64,000 nucleotides of DNA from SIG603 sp963589785 (GCA_963589785.1 CAVAMJ010000009.1:1-64000); one strand, 5' to 3'; positions 13,677 through 23,473 are shown, numbered from the stretch's first letter. Notes: a model not told the origin generated them from the sequence alone. Translations and numbers: made by a program.

Positions 13677-16307
13677 TTACTTGCTCTCGATAACTGCCTG
13701 TGCAGCTGCAAGGCGAGCGATCGGAACACGGAACGGTGAGCAAGAAACATAGTTGAGACCAATCTTGTGGCAGAACTTAACGGACTCAGGATCGCCGCCG
13801 TGCTCACCACAAATACCAATGTGGAGGTTCGGATTAACCGGCTTACCGAGGTCGATAGCCATCTTCATGAGCTTACCAACACCAACCTGGTCGAGCTTAG
13901 CAAACGGATCGTTCTCGAAGATCTTTGCATCATAGTAAGCATTGAGGAACTTACCAGCATCGTCTCTTGAGAAGCCGTATGTCATCTGAGTAAGGTCGTT
14001 TGTACCGAAGCAGAAGAAGTCAGCTTCCTTAGCAATCTCATCAGCTGTAAGAGCAGCTCTTGGGATCTCGATCATTGTACCAACCTCATACTTGAGCTCG
14101 ATACCGGACTTAGCGATCTCAGCGTCTGCTGTCTCAACAACGAAGTTCTTAACGTACTTGAGCTCCTTAACCTCGCCAACGAGCGGGATCATGATCTCAG
14201 GAACGATCTTGAACTCAGGATGAGCCTTCTGAACGTTGATAGCAGCTCTGATAACAGCTGTTGTCTGCATCTTAACGATCTCAGGATATGTAACACCAAG
14301 ACGGCATCCTCTGTGACCCATCATTGGGTTGAACTCGTGGAGACCATCGCAGATAGCCTTAATCTCAGCAACTGTCTTGCCCTGAGCCTTAGCGAGCTTC
14401 TCGATGTCCTCTTCCTCTGTAGGAACGAACTCATGAAGCGGTGGGTCAAGGAATCTGATTGTAACAGGGTTGCCCTTAAGTGCCTCGAAGAGACCCTCAA
14501 AGTCGCTCTGCTGGTAAGGAAGAACCTTATCAAGAGCCTTAGCTCTCTCTTCAGCTGTTGTGGAGCAGATCATCTCACGGAATGCATCGATTCTGCCCTC
14601 GCCGAAGAACATGTGCTCTGTACGGCAAAGACCGATACCCTCAGCACCGAGCTCAACAGCCTTCTGAGCATCAGCAGGTGTATCAGCGTTTGTTCTGACC
14701 TTAAGAGTTCTGATCTCGTCAGCCCAAGCCATGATTCTGCCGAATGTACCAGCGATTGTAGCGTCAACTGTTGGGATAACGCCCTCGTAGATGTTACCTG
14801 TTGTACCGTCGATGGAGATGAAGTCGCCCTCGTGATACTCCTTGCCGGAAAGTGTGAACTTCTTGTTAGCCTCGTCCATAACGATGTCGCCACAACCGGA
14901 AACGCAGCACTCACCCATACCACGAGCAACAACAGCAGCATGAGATGTCATACCGCCACGAACTGTGAGGATACCTTCAGCGGACTTCATACCTGTGATG
15001 TCTTCAGGAGATGTCTCAAGTCTTACGAGAACAACCTTCTCGCCCTTTTCAGCCCACTCAACAGCGTCATCAGCTGTGAAGACGATCTTACCGCAAGCTG
15101 CACCTGGGGAAGCACCGAGGCCCTTACCGATAGGTGTTGCAGCCTTAAGAGCAGCAGCGTCGAACTGAGGGTGGAGAAGAGTATCGAGGTTTCTCGGATC
15201 GATCATAGCAACAGCCTCTTCAGGTGTTCTCATGCCCTCGTCAACGAGGTCGCAAGCGATCTGAAGTGCAGCCTGAGCTGTTCTCTTACCGTTTCTTGTC
15301 TGGAGCATGTAAAGGTGACCGTGCTCAACTGTGAACTCCATGTCCTGCATGTCTCTGTAGTGAGCTTCGAGTCTCTGGCAAACATCCTGGAAGTCTGCGA
15401 AAGCCTGTGGGAACTTCTCAGCCATCTCAGCGATAGGCATCGGAGTACGAACACCAGCAACAACGTCTTCGCCCTGTGCGTTTGTGAGGAACTCACCCAT
15501 GAGCTTCTTCTCACCTGTAGCAGGATCTCTTGTGAAAGCAACACCTGTACCGCAATCATCACCCATGTTACCGAATGCCATGGACTGAACGTTAACAGCA
15601 GTACCCCAAGAGAATGGGATATCGTTGTCTCTTCTGTAAACGTTTGCTCTTGGGTTATCCCATGAACGGAAAACAGCCTTGATAGCACCGATGAGCTGCT
15701 CCTTAGGATCGGACGGGAAGTCTGTGCCGATCTTTGCCTTGTACTCAGCCTTGAACTGGAATGCGAGCTCCTTGAGGTCGTTAGCTGTGAGCTCAACGTC
15801 CTGCTTGACGCCTCTCTCAGCCTTCATCTTGTCGATGAGCTCCTCAAAGTACTTCTTACCGACTTCCATAACAACGTCGGAATACATCTGAATAAATCTT
15901 CTGTAGCAGTCCCAAGCCCATCTCTCATTGCCTGACTGCTTAATGATAGAGTCAACAACAGTCTCGTTAAGACCTAAGTTGAGGATAGTATCCATCATAC
16001 CGGGCATAGAAGCTCTAGCGCCGGAACGAACTGAAACGAGGAGCGGGTTCTCGACGTCACCGAACTTCTTGCCGGTTACTTCTTCCATCTTAACGATGTT
16101 CTCTTCGATCTCAGCCATGATCTCATCGCTGATACCGCCATCCTCATAATACTGTGTACATGCTTCTGTTGTGATTGTGAAACCCTGTGGAACACGATCC
16201 TTACCAAAGATAGATGTCATTTCAGCAAGGTTAGCACCTTTACCACCGAGAAGCTCACGCATTGTTGCGTTACCCTCAGTGAACTGATAAACATATTTCT
16301 TGCTCAT
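13677..16307 (-). CDS. ppdK: Pyruvate, phosphate dikinase
   Basis: An 876-residue enzyme that interconverts pyruvate + ATP + Pi with PEP + AMP + PPi, often used glycolytically or anaplerotically by anaerobic Clostridia. Domains in order: N-terminal ATP-grasp nucleotide-binding domain (GGKGANLAEM near the start; later SMPGMMDTILNLG), the swivelling phosphohistidine domain with GGMTSHAAV (H456), and the C-terminal PEP-binding barrel with GICGEHGGDP (C833). Length and these positions match the Clostridium symbiosum enzyme closely. AAGGAGG precedes ATG 16307. The codon usage is strongly biased, consistent with high expression, and leaves a long open frame on the opposite strand that is not a gene. 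Confidence 0.98.
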   Translation of the reverse strand: MSKKYVYQFTEGNATMRELLGGKGANLAEMTSIFGKDRVPQGFTITTEACTQYYEDGGISDEIMAEIEENIVKMEEVTGKKFGDVENPLLVSVRSGARASMPGMMDTILNLGLNETVVDSIIKQSGNERWAWDCYRRFIQMYSDVVMEVGKKYFEELIDKMKAERGVKQDVELTANDLKELAFQFKAEYKAKIGTDFPSDPKEQLIGAIKAVFRSWDNPRANVYRRDNDIPFSWGTAVNVQSMAFGNMGDDCGTGVAFTRDPATGEKKLMGEFLTNAQGEDVVAGVRTPMPIAEMAEKFPQAFADFQDVCQRLEAHYRDMQDMEFTVEHGHLYMLQTRNGKRTAQAALQIACDLVDEGMRTPEEAVAMIDPRNLDTLLHPQFDAAALKAATPIGKGLGASPGAACGKIVFTADDAVEWAEKGEKVVLVRLETSPEDITGMKSAEGILTVRGGMTSHAAVVARGMGECCVSGCGDIVMDEANKKFTLSGKEYHEGDFISIDGTTGNIYEGVIPTVDATIAGTFGRIMAWADEIRTLKVRTNADTPADAQKAVELGAEGIGLCRTEHMFFGEGRIDAFREMICSTTAEERAKALDKVLPYQQSDFEGLFEALKGNPVTIRFLDPPLHEFVPTEEEDIEKLAKAQGKTVAEIKAICDGLHEFNPMMGHRGCRLGVTYPEIVKMQTTAVIRAAINVQKAHPEFKIVPEIMIPLVGEVKELKYVKNFVVETADAEIAKSGIELKYEVGTMIEIPRAALTADEIAKEADFFCFGTNDLTQMTYGFSRDDAGKFLNAYYDAKIFENDPFAKLDQVGVGKLMKMAIDLGKPVNPNLHIGICGEHGGDPESVKFCHKIGLNYVSCSPFRVPIARLAAAQAVIESK

Positions 16308-16509
16308 TGGTAGTTACCTCCTTAATTTTTCACCGAAATAAAATCGGTAAATTTACTAATATCTACGCAAATTTCCTTTTGGATACAATAAGCGTGAGTT
16401 AATTATAACAAAAAAGATACGGGAATGGAATACTTTTTTGAAAAAATATTATATTTTTTTCTTGTTTTCGCAATTGTAGTAAATGACTAAGATTTTTACA
16501 AAATTACGC

Positions 16510-16538
16510 TTGAATTATTATTCTTAATTTGCGATAAT
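16510..16538 (+). promoter_or_regulatory. Promoter of pth-mfd
   Basis: TTGAAT (16510-16515), a 17-nt spacer and GATAAT (16533-16538), giving an untranslated leader of about 80 nt before pth. Confidence 0.5.
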
Positions 16539-16564
16539 AGATTAAATATTCGAAAAATAAACGG

Positions 16565-16589
16565 GGTGGGGCAAACTTTTTGTCCCGCC
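16565..16589 (+). other. GC-rich hairpin in the pth leader
   Basis: Positions 16565-16575 pair with 16579-16589 over 11 bp (two G-U pairs) around a 3-nt loop. It is the only GC-rich block in this intergenic region, lies between promoter and RBS, and lacks a T-tract, so it is unlikely to be a terminator. No known riboswitch pattern was recognised. Confidence 0.45.
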
Positions 16590-16623
16590 ATAATTTGCTG
16601 TAAAACTAATTAAGGAGTAATTT

Positions 16624-17220
16624 ATGTTGTTTAAAAAGGATTTTGGCTCAAGCGTAGACTTTATGATTGTAGGACTCGGTAATCCTGGCGACAAGTACGA
16701 TAACACAAGACACAACGCCGGCTTCATAACGATAGATGCTATAGCTAAGGAATACGGTATTAATATGACTAAGCTTAAATACAAGGCTCTTATCGGTGAC
16801 GGAAACATCGGCGGAAAAAAAGTGATACTTATGAAACCGCAGACCTTTATGAATTTAAGCGGTCAGGCTGTCGTCGAGGCTATGAATTTCTACAAGCTGA
16901 CGCCTGAACAGGTGTGCGTTATCATGGACGATATTTCTCTCGACGTCGGTAAAATGAGAATTAGGAGAAAAGGCTCTGCCGGTACTCACAACGGAATGAA
17001 GAACATAATCGCACTTAGCGGCGCTCAGACATTCCCAAGAATTAAAATCGGTGTCGGTGACAAGCCAAATCCTAATTATGACCTTGCCGCATGGGTTCTC
17101 TCAAAGTTTACAAAGGACGAAAGAGCAGAGCTTGACAAGTGCGCCGAGAAATCTTGCGATGCGGTTAAGCTCATCATTAATAATCAGATTGACGAAGCTA
17201 TGAACCGCTATAACAGCTGA
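16624..17220 (+). CDS. pth: Peptidyl-tRNA hydrolase
   Basis: A 198-residue enzyme that cleaves peptidyl-tRNA released from stalled ribosomes and recycles the tRNA. Motifs: MIVGLGNPGDKYDNTRHNAGF with the catalytic H30, KPQTFMNLSG, and VIMDDISL followed by GSAGTHNGMKNI. About 13 extra residues precede the conserved core; ATG 16624 has AAGGAG upstream, while an internal ATG (residue 14) lacks one. mfd follows after 10 bases, the usual pth-mfd order in Firmicutes. Confidence 0.97.
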   Translation: MLFKKDFGSSVDFMIVGLGNPGDKYDNTRHNAGFITIDAIAKEYGINMTKLKYKALIGDGNIGGKKVILMKPQTFMNLSGQAVVEAMNFYKLTPEQVCVIMDDISLDVGKMRIRRKGSAGTHNGMKNIIALSGAQTFPRIKIGVGDKPNPNYDLAAWVLSKFTKDERAELDKCAEKSCDAVKLIINNQIDEAMNRYNS

Positions 17221-17230
17221 GGAAACTTAA

Positions 17231-20200
17231 ATGAGATTTATTACAGAAGCCTTAAGGCTGACTGATGAATACAGAGAGCTTTCTTCTGCGTTCGTAAAAG
17301 GTAAGACACCTGCAGTTGTCACGGGAGTTACGGGCATCCATAAATGTGCGGTAATTGCATCTCTTATAAAAGAGAATAGTAAATCAGCACTCATAATTTG
17401 CCCAGATGAAACAGAGTGCGTGCGTTTTGCAGAGGACCTTCATGAAATGGGACTTTCGACCGCACTTTATCCGCTGAGAGATTTTTCGCTAAGAGAAACA
17501 GCGGGTGTTTCTCATGAGTACGAAAGGCAGAGACTTGATGCTCTTAATAAAATTTTAAACGGAGAAGCCGATTGCGTGCTGGCGTCGGTTGATGCCGCCC
17601 TGCAGTTCACAATTCCACCCGAAGATCTAAAGAAACGCAGACTAAAAATCTATGCGGGACAAAATATCAGTATAGATGAAATGCTCTCATACCTCGTGAT
17701 TTGCGGCTATCAGCGTGATGATCAGATTGAGGGCACGGGTCAGTTTTCCCACAGAGGCGGTATTGTCGACTTTTTTCCGCCAGGAAGTGATTACCCTGTC
17801 AGAGTTGAATTTTGGGGTGATGAGGTTGATACAATATCCTTTTTTGATCCCGAAACTCAAAGAAGAACAGAGTCGACAGACTTCGTGCTTATTTCTCCTT
17901 GTGTAGAGGTATTGCCCGAAAACAAGACACTTCTTGTCAAGAAAATCGAAAAGCTTGCGTCTTCTCTTAGAGGAAAAAATGCCGCCAAGGCGAGAGATAT
18001 TCTGTCTTCAGAAACAGAGAAAATATCATCGGGACTTTTCTTGTCCTCAATGGATAAGTTTATATCGCTTGTTTATGATAAGCCGTCGACACTTCTTGAC
18101 TATTTTTCCTCCGATAACTCATTTATGGTTTTGTCCGAGGGAACAGCGCTCAAAGAGAAAATGAGAACAACCGTATGGCAGTGGGGAGAGGATATTAAGG
18201 ATTTGATGTCCGATGCCGTGCTTTGCAGAGGGCTCGACACATTTTCTGAGGACTGGGGTTATCTTTTAAGCAGAGCGACTTCGTTTCCGACTATCTTTAT
18301 GGATGTTTTTGCAAGGGGCACTTATGAGATTCCTACAAAATCACTTGTTAATTTCACCGCAAAACAGCTTTCTGTTTGGAGCGGAAGCACGGAGCTTTTA
18401 AAAGATGATCTTAATACATCGCTTTATAAGCGTTTCAGAGTTGTTGTTTTGGCGGGCACGCAGAGAACGGCAAAAACTCTTGCCGAGGATCTAAAAAACG
18501 ACGGCTTTGCGGCGGCATATCAAGAAAATCCCAGCACTGTCAACAAGGGAACTATCGTAGTAACAGAGGGAACATTGTCTGCCGGTTTTGAACTACCGTC
18601 AGCGGAATTTGTCGTGATGACACACGGCAGAACTAATGTTTCCGGCGATTCTTCTAAGCGCAAGAAAAAGAAGAAGGACAAAAACTCAAAGGAAATCTAC
18701 TCTCTTGCCGAACTATCGATGGGCGATTACGTTGTTCATTCTACACACGGAATCGGTATTTTCGAGGGTATTCACAAAATTGAATTACAGGGAATAGTTA
18801 AGGACTACATAAAGATTAAATATGCCAAGGGTGATACTCTCTATGTTCCGGTAACACAGCTTGATTTGGTTGCAAAGTATATCGGCCCAAGAGAGGATTC
18901 CGGTGTTAAGCTTAGCAGACTCGGCAGTCAGGACTGGGAGAAGCAAAAGACAAGAGTCAGAGCGGCTGTTAAAGATATAGCCAAGGAGCTCATTAAGCTT
19001 TATGCTGAGAGAATGCAGGTCAAGGGCTATGCGTTCCCTGAGGATACAGAGTGGCAGAGGGACTTTGAGGCTCATTTTGCCTACGAAGAAACAGAAGATC
19101 AGCTTCGCTGTATTGATGAAATCAAAAATGATATGGAGTCGTCTCACCCAATGGACAGACTTCTCTGCGGTGATGTCGGCTTTGGAAAAACGGAGGTTGC
19201 GCTTCGTGCTGCGTTTAAGGCTGTTACGGCTGGCAAACAGGTAGCGATTCTCGTGCCGACTACGATACTTGCATGGCAGCATTATCAGACGGTAATCAAG
19301 AGAATGGGGGATTTTCTTATACAGGTAGAGCTGCTCTCGAGATTCAGAAATGCTAAACAGCAGAAGGATATTCTAAAACGCTTGAAGCGTGGCTCTGTTG
19401 ATATAATCGTTGGAACTCACCGCCTTGTTTCCAAGGATGTTGAATTCAAGGATCTGGGACTTGTCATAATTGACGAGGAGCAGAGATTCGGTGTTGCTCA
19501 AAAGGAAAAGCTGAAGTCGGTAAGTAAATCGGCAGATGTTCTCACGTTGTCTGCAACGCCTATTCCGCGAACTCTCAATATGGCATTGTCGGGAATTCGT
19601 GATATGTCGGTTATCGAGGAAGCTCCGCACGACAGACACCCCGTTCAGACCTACGTAATGGAGCATGATAACGGCGTTATCATGGACGCTATCCGAAGAG
19701 AATTAAGACGAGGCGGACAGGTCTATTATCTTCATAATGATGTGGCATCAATCGAGACAGTTGCCGCCGGTATAAGCGCACATATTCCCGAGGCTAAAAT
19801 CGGAATAGGCCACGGAAAAATGGACGAAAAGGAACTCAGTGAGGTTTGGAGACAGCTTATTGACGGCGAAATTAATGTTCTTGTCTGTACCACAATTATC
19901 GAAACGGGTGTTGATGTTCCGAATGCCAACACGCTGATTATCGATAATGCTGACAGAATGGGACTTTCTCAGCTTCACCAGTTAAGAGGACGAGTCGGAA
20001 GAAGCAACCGCCGTGCTTATGCTTATTTCACTTTTGCTCCAAATAAATCTCTTTCAGAAATATCTCAAAAGAGATTGTCGGCAATCAGAGAATTTACAGA
20101 GTTTGGCTCTGGGTTTAAAATTGCCATGCGAGACCTTGAAATTAGAGGTGCCGGAAACATTCTCGGCGGCGAACAGCACGGCCATATGGAAACTGTCGGA

Positions 20201-20728
20201 TATGATATGTATATCAAGCTTTTAAATGAAGCAGTCGCACTTATGAAGGGCGAAAATCCACCTCCCGCCGATAAGGAATGTACAATCGATCTTCAAATTC
20301 AGGCTCATATTCCCGAGAGCTACATCGAGAGCACAAATTTAAGAATAGATGTTTACAGAAGAATTGCCGACATCAGTTCTTTTGAGGACTCTATGGATGT
20401 TGTTGATGAGTTAATCGACCGTTTCGGTGAGCCGCCAAAGGCTGTTCAGGGACTTATCGATATTGCGCTTATGAGAAATTTGGCTTCGTCAATGGGATTT
20501 ACGGAAATTAAACAGCAAAACGGCAATCTGCTTCTTTATGCGCACAGTTTTGACTCGAATAATTTCGATATGAGAAGAATTTCCGCTTTGCTTAACGGCA
20601 TGAAAGGCAGAGTTATGCTCAATGCAAGCAACAAGCCGTATATTAGCATTAAGCTAAATAATCAAAAGCCGCTTGAGGTTCTTGAGGATGCGCTCAAGCT
20701 TATGGATATAGAGGAGGCGACAGAATGA
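17231..20728 (+). CDS. mfd: Transcription-repair coupling factor
   Basis: An 1165-residue ATPase that removes RNA polymerase stalled at DNA lesions and recruits UvrABC. Domains: N-terminal UvrB-homology region (about 1-350), an RNA-polymerase-interacting CarD-like domain (LSMGDYVVHSTHGIGIFEGI, about 495-560), and RecG-like helicase domains with Walker A GDVGFGKTE (about 645), DEEQ in VIIDEEQRFGV, SATPIPRTLNMALSG and the TRG-type motif before LHQLRGRVGRS. The C-terminal TRCF domain follows. A lysine-rich insert (KRKKKKKDK) lies just before the CarD-like domain. Its last codon overlaps the start of the next gene by four bases (ATGA), so the two are translationally coupled. Confidence 0.98.
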   Translation: MRFITEALRLTDEYRELSSAFVKGKTPAVVTGVTGIHKCAVIASLIKENSKSALIICPDETECVRFAEDLHEMGLSTALYPLRDFSLRETAGVSHEYERQRLDALNKILNGEADCVLASVDAALQFTIPPEDLKKRRLKIYAGQNISIDEMLSYLVICGYQRDDQIEGTGQFSHRGGIVDFFPPGSDYPVRVEFWGDEVDTISFFDPETQRRTESTDFVLISPCVEVLPENKTLLVKKIEKLASSLRGKNAAKARDILSSETEKISSGLFLSSMDKFISLVYDKPSTLLDYFSSDNSFMVLSEGTALKEKMRTTVWQWGEDIKDLMSDAVLCRGLDTFSEDWGYLLSRATSFPTIFMDVFARGTYEIPTKSLVNFTAKQLSVWSGSTELLKDDLNTSLYKRFRVVVLAGTQRTAKTLAEDLKNDGFAAAYQENPSTVNKGTIVVTEGTLSAGFELPSAEFVVMTHGRTNVSGDSSKRKKKKKDKNSKEIYSLAELSMGDYVVHSTHGIGIFEGIHKIELQGIVKDYIKIKYAKGDTLYVPVTQLDLVAKYIGPREDSGVKLSRLGSQDWEKQKTRVRAAVKDIAKELIKLYAERMQVKGYAFPEDTEWQRDFEAHFAYEETEDQLRCIDEIKNDMESSHPMDRLLCGDVGFGKTEVALRAAFKAVTAGKQVAILVPTTILAWQHYQTVIKRMGDFLIQVELLSRFRNAKQQKDILKRLKRGSVDIIVGTHRLVSKDVEFKDLGLVIIDEEQRFGVAQKEKLKSVSKSADVLTLSATPIPRTLNMALSGIRDMSVIEEAPHDRHPVQTYVMEHDNGVIMDAIRRELRRGGQVYYLHNDVASIETVAAGISAHIPEAKIGIGHGKMDEKELSEVWRQLIDGEINVLVCTTIIETGVDVPNANTLIIDNADRMGLSQLHQLRGRVGRSNRRAYAYFTFAPNKSLSEISQKRLSAIREFTEFGSGFKIAMRDLEIRGAGNILGGEQHGHMETVGYDMYIKLLNEAVALMKGENPPPADKECTIDLQIQAHIPESYIESTNLRIDVYRRIADISSFEDSMDVVDELIDRFGEPPKAVQGLIDIALMRNLASSMGFTEIKQQNGNLLLYAHSFDSNNFDMRRISALLNGMKGRVMLNASNKPYISIKLNNQKPLEVLEDALKLMDIEEATE

Positions 20729-23373
20729 AAAGATTAGTTCTCGGCATTTTGTCGCATGTTGACTCAGGAAAAACCACTCTTTCTGAGGCTCTCCTTTACA
20801 AAAGCGGAACAATTCGCAAGCTTGGCAGAGTTGATGACGGTTCGGCATTTCTCGACACTTATTCGCTTGAAAGAGACAGGGGTATCACTATTTTCTCCAA
20901 ACAGGCAATTTTGAATTTCGGTGATACATATGTGACGCTTCTCGATACTCCCGGTCACGTGGATTTTTCATCTGAAATGGAGAGAACATTACAGGTGCTC
21001 GATTATGCGATACTTGTAATCAGCGGTACGGACGGAATTCAAAGTCATACGGAAACACTCTGGAAGCTTTTGAAGAGATATAATGTTCCGACATTTATTT
21101 TTGTGAATAAAATGGATATGGTCGGAGCGGACAAGGGCTATGTAATGCGTTCTCTCAGAGGGAAATTTGGCGAAAATTGCGTTGATTTTTCACGCTTAGC
21201 CGATGAAGAAGAGAGAAACGAAGCACTGTCTCTTTGTGATGAGAGAATTCTAAACGAGTATCTTGAAAGCGGAGAAATTAGCGAAAGAGCGATAAGCTTG
21301 GCGATAGCCGACAGAAACCTCTTCCCGTGCTTTTTTGGCTCAGCTTTGAAGCTTGAGGGAATTGATGAATTTATTGAAAACTTTGAGAAATATACGCTCA
21401 TGCCGAATTATTCGGACGATTTTGCCGCAAAGGTTTTCAAAATTCAAGAGGACTCTCAGGGAAACCGATTGACTTATCTAAAAGTGACAGGCGGAAAATT
21501 AAGCGTACGAGATACAATCGGCGGCACTGACTCAAAGGGCGAAGCCTGGTCGGAAAAAATAAATCGAATACGCATCTATAACGGTACAAAGTTCGATGCA
21601 GTTGATACCGTAGACAGCGGAACTGTTTGTGCTGTCACGGGACTTACAAAGACTTATCCCGGAAAAGGACTCGGCTCAGAAAGTGAGTCTGATTTACCGA
21701 CACTTGAGCCGGTTCTTACTTATAAAGTTATCTATCCCAAGGATATTGATGCTCACACGGCGTTAATTCGTTTTCGCAAGCTTGAGGAGGAAGACCCGTC
21801 ACTTCATGTTGTCTGGAACGAAGCACTTCAGGAAATCAACGTTCAGTTAATGGGAGAAATCCAGCTTGAGGTGCTAAAGCATGTCGTCAAAGAAAGATTT
21901 GACATGGATGTTTCGTTCGGCACAGGCAATATCGTCTATAAAGAAACTGTCGCAGAACCGGTTAAGGGATATGGTCATTTTGAGCCGCTAAGGCATTATG
22001 CAGAGGTTCATCTTCTCATAGAGCCGCTTGAAAGAGGTTCGGGACTGATGTTTTCTACAGCGTGCAGAGAGGACGATTTGGACAGGAACTGGCAAAGACT
22101 GATTCTCACCCACCTTGAAGAAAAGACTCACCTTGGTGTTTTGACAGGCTCACCTTTGACAGATGTAAAAATCACTCTTATTGCCGGCAGAGCGCACGTG
22201 AAGCACACGGAGGGCGGCGATTTCCGCCAGGCTACTTATCGTGCGGTAAGGCAAGCGCTAATGAGTGCAGAAAGCGTTTTGCTCGAGCCTTACTATTCGT
22301 TTAAGATGACCGTACCGACAGAAAATGTCGGCAGAGCAATGTCTGATATAAGCAAGATGTACGGCGAGTTTGAAGCGCCTGTCACAGACGGCGCGGAAAG
22401 CGTTATTTACGGCTCGTGCCCTGTTTCGACTATGGTAGATTATCATAAGGACTTGAGCGCATATACTCACGGCAAGGGCAGACTTCAGCTTGATGTTAAG
22501 GGCTATGATGTTTGCCATAATTCGGGTGAAGTGATTGAGAAAATCGGCTATGATGCCGCTTCCGACTTGGATAATACAGCTGATTCCGTTTTCTGCTTGC
22601 ACGGTGCAGGTGTGCTTGTTTCTTGGAGCGAAGCAAAGGAGCATATGCATATTGAGACTGAGAAGGAAAGAGACGGCTTAGAAGAAGCGGATGAAGCCGC
22701 AGATTACATACCGTCCGAAAGAATCGGAAGATATGCCATGACACTTGAGTCCGATAAGGAGCTTTTGGCAATATTCGAGAGAACTTACGGCAAAATCAAG
22801 CGTGACCCACGAATCGATTTCCGCCCGGTGCGTGAAAAAACTTATCAGCAAAAGGACTATAAGGCTTCAAAACTCCCCGAAGGTTCCGAATATCTTCTTG
22901 TCGACGGATATAACATTATATTCGGCTGGGATGATTTAAGTAAAATTGCGGCGGATAACCTTGAAGCGGCAAGAGAGCGGCTCATAGATGTTATGTGTAA
23001 CTATCAAGGTTACAAAAGATGTCGACTTATAGTTGTTTTCGATGCCTATAAGGTTAAAGGTGCGCACCGTGAGGTGGAGAAGCATCACAACATTGATGTT
23101 GTTTACACCAAAGAGGCAGAAACAGCTGATATGTATATCGAGAAGGTCACTAAAGAACTCGGTAAAAAGCACCGTGTTCGTGTTGCTTCGTCTGACGGTT
23201 TGGAGCAGATAATAATTCTCGGTCATGGAGCTGAAAGAGTTTCGGCTCGTGCATTCAAAGAAGAGGTCGATGCGGCTGAAAAGGAAATTCGAGAGTTCTT
23301 GTTGCTTAATTCTATAAATTCAGTAAGTCACGGAAATATCACGAATATTTCTGAGGACAAGAGAAAAAAGTAA
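20725..23373 (+). CDS. TetM-like ribosomal GTPase fused to a YacP/Rae1-like NYN ribonuclease domain
   Basis: An 882-residue two-part protein. Residues 1 to about 660 are an EF-G/ribosomal-protection-type GTPase: G1 HVDSGKTT, switch I ERDRGITI, G3 DTPGHVDF, G4 NKMD, then beta-barrel and domains III-V. Residues about 722-870 form a NYN nuclease domain of the YacP/Rae1 family with all acidic positions: D727 in LVDGYNII, D773 in VVFDAY, D802 in ETADMYIEK and D824 in ASSDGLEQ. Rae1 of Bacillus subtilis is a ribosome-dependent mRNA endonuclease acting in the A site, where EF-G/TetM proteins also bind. The fusion therefore suggests a factor that enters stalled ribosomes and cleaves mRNA. This is inference. 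Tetracycline resistance is unlikely to be its main role, given its housekeeping context after mfd. Confidence 0.88.
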   Translation: MKRLVLGILSHVDSGKTTLSEALLYKSGTIRKLGRVDDGSAFLDTYSLERDRGITIFSKQAILNFGDTYVTLLDTPGHVDFSSEMERTLQVLDYAILVISGTDGIQSHTETLWKLLKRYNVPTFIFVNKMDMVGADKGYVMRSLRGKFGENCVDFSRLADEEERNEALSLCDERILNEYLESGEISERAISLAIADRNLFPCFFGSALKLEGIDEFIENFEKYTLMPNYSDDFAAKVFKIQEDSQGNRLTYLKVTGGKLSVRDTIGGTDSKGEAWSEKINRIRIYNGTKFDAVDTVDSGTVCAVTGLTKTYPGKGLGSESESDLPTLEPVLTYKVIYPKDIDAHTALIRFRKLEEEDPSLHVVWNEALQEINVQLMGEIQLEVLKHVVKERFDMDVSFGTGNIVYKETVAEPVKGYGHFEPLRHYAEVHLLIEPLERGSGLMFSTACREDDLDRNWQRLILTHLEEKTHLGVLTGSPLTDVKITLIAGRAHVKHTEGGDFRQATYRAVRQALMSAESVLLEPYYSFKMTVPTENVGRAMSDISKMYGEFEAPVTDGAESVIYGSCPVSTMVDYHKDLSAYTHGKGRLQLDVKGYDVCHNSGEVIEKIGYDAASDLDNTADSVFCLHGAGVLVSWSEAKEHMHIETEKERDGLEEADEAADYIPSERIGRYAMTLESDKELLAIFERTYGKIKRDPRIDFRPVREKTYQQKDYKASKLPEGSEYLLVDGYNIIFGWDDLSKIAADNLEAARERLIDVMCNYQGYKRCRLIVVFDAYKVKGAHREVEKHHNIDVVYTKEAETADMYIEKVTKELGKKHRVRVASSDGLEQIIILGHGAERVSARAFKEEVDAAEKEIREFLLLNSINSVSHGNITNISEDKRKK

Positions 23374-23473
23374 ATTAATATTGATTTTTAATCATCAATA
23401 TTGTTTAATCTAATTATGAGTGAAAGCTCATTTGTGTGTATTTTTAAGTTTAATTTAAAGAGAGGCAAAGCTT

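Larger units (their letters stand above)
16308..16623. other. Divergent promoter region between ppdK and pth
   Basis: An AT-rich region with no gene. On the minus strand TATAAT (16402-16407) is a good -10 for ppdK with a poor -35 (TTCCAT, 16425-16430), giving a leader of about 90 nt. On the plus strand it holds the pth promoter and a GC-rich leader hairpin, listed separately. Confidence 0.6.

Noticed and set aside
14220..15665. 481-codon open frame on the plus strand inside ppdK
   Set aside because: It is exactly antisense to conserved ppdK motifs, rich in Cys/Ser/Leu from reverse reading of biased codons, and has no RBS. It is a codon-bias shadow.
20725..23373. Acquired tetracycline-resistance gene
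   Set aside because: The GTPase half resembles TetM, but the protein carries a C-terminal nuclease domain, is about 240 residues longer than TetM and sits in a housekeeping operon with overlapping mfd. No mobile element flanks it.
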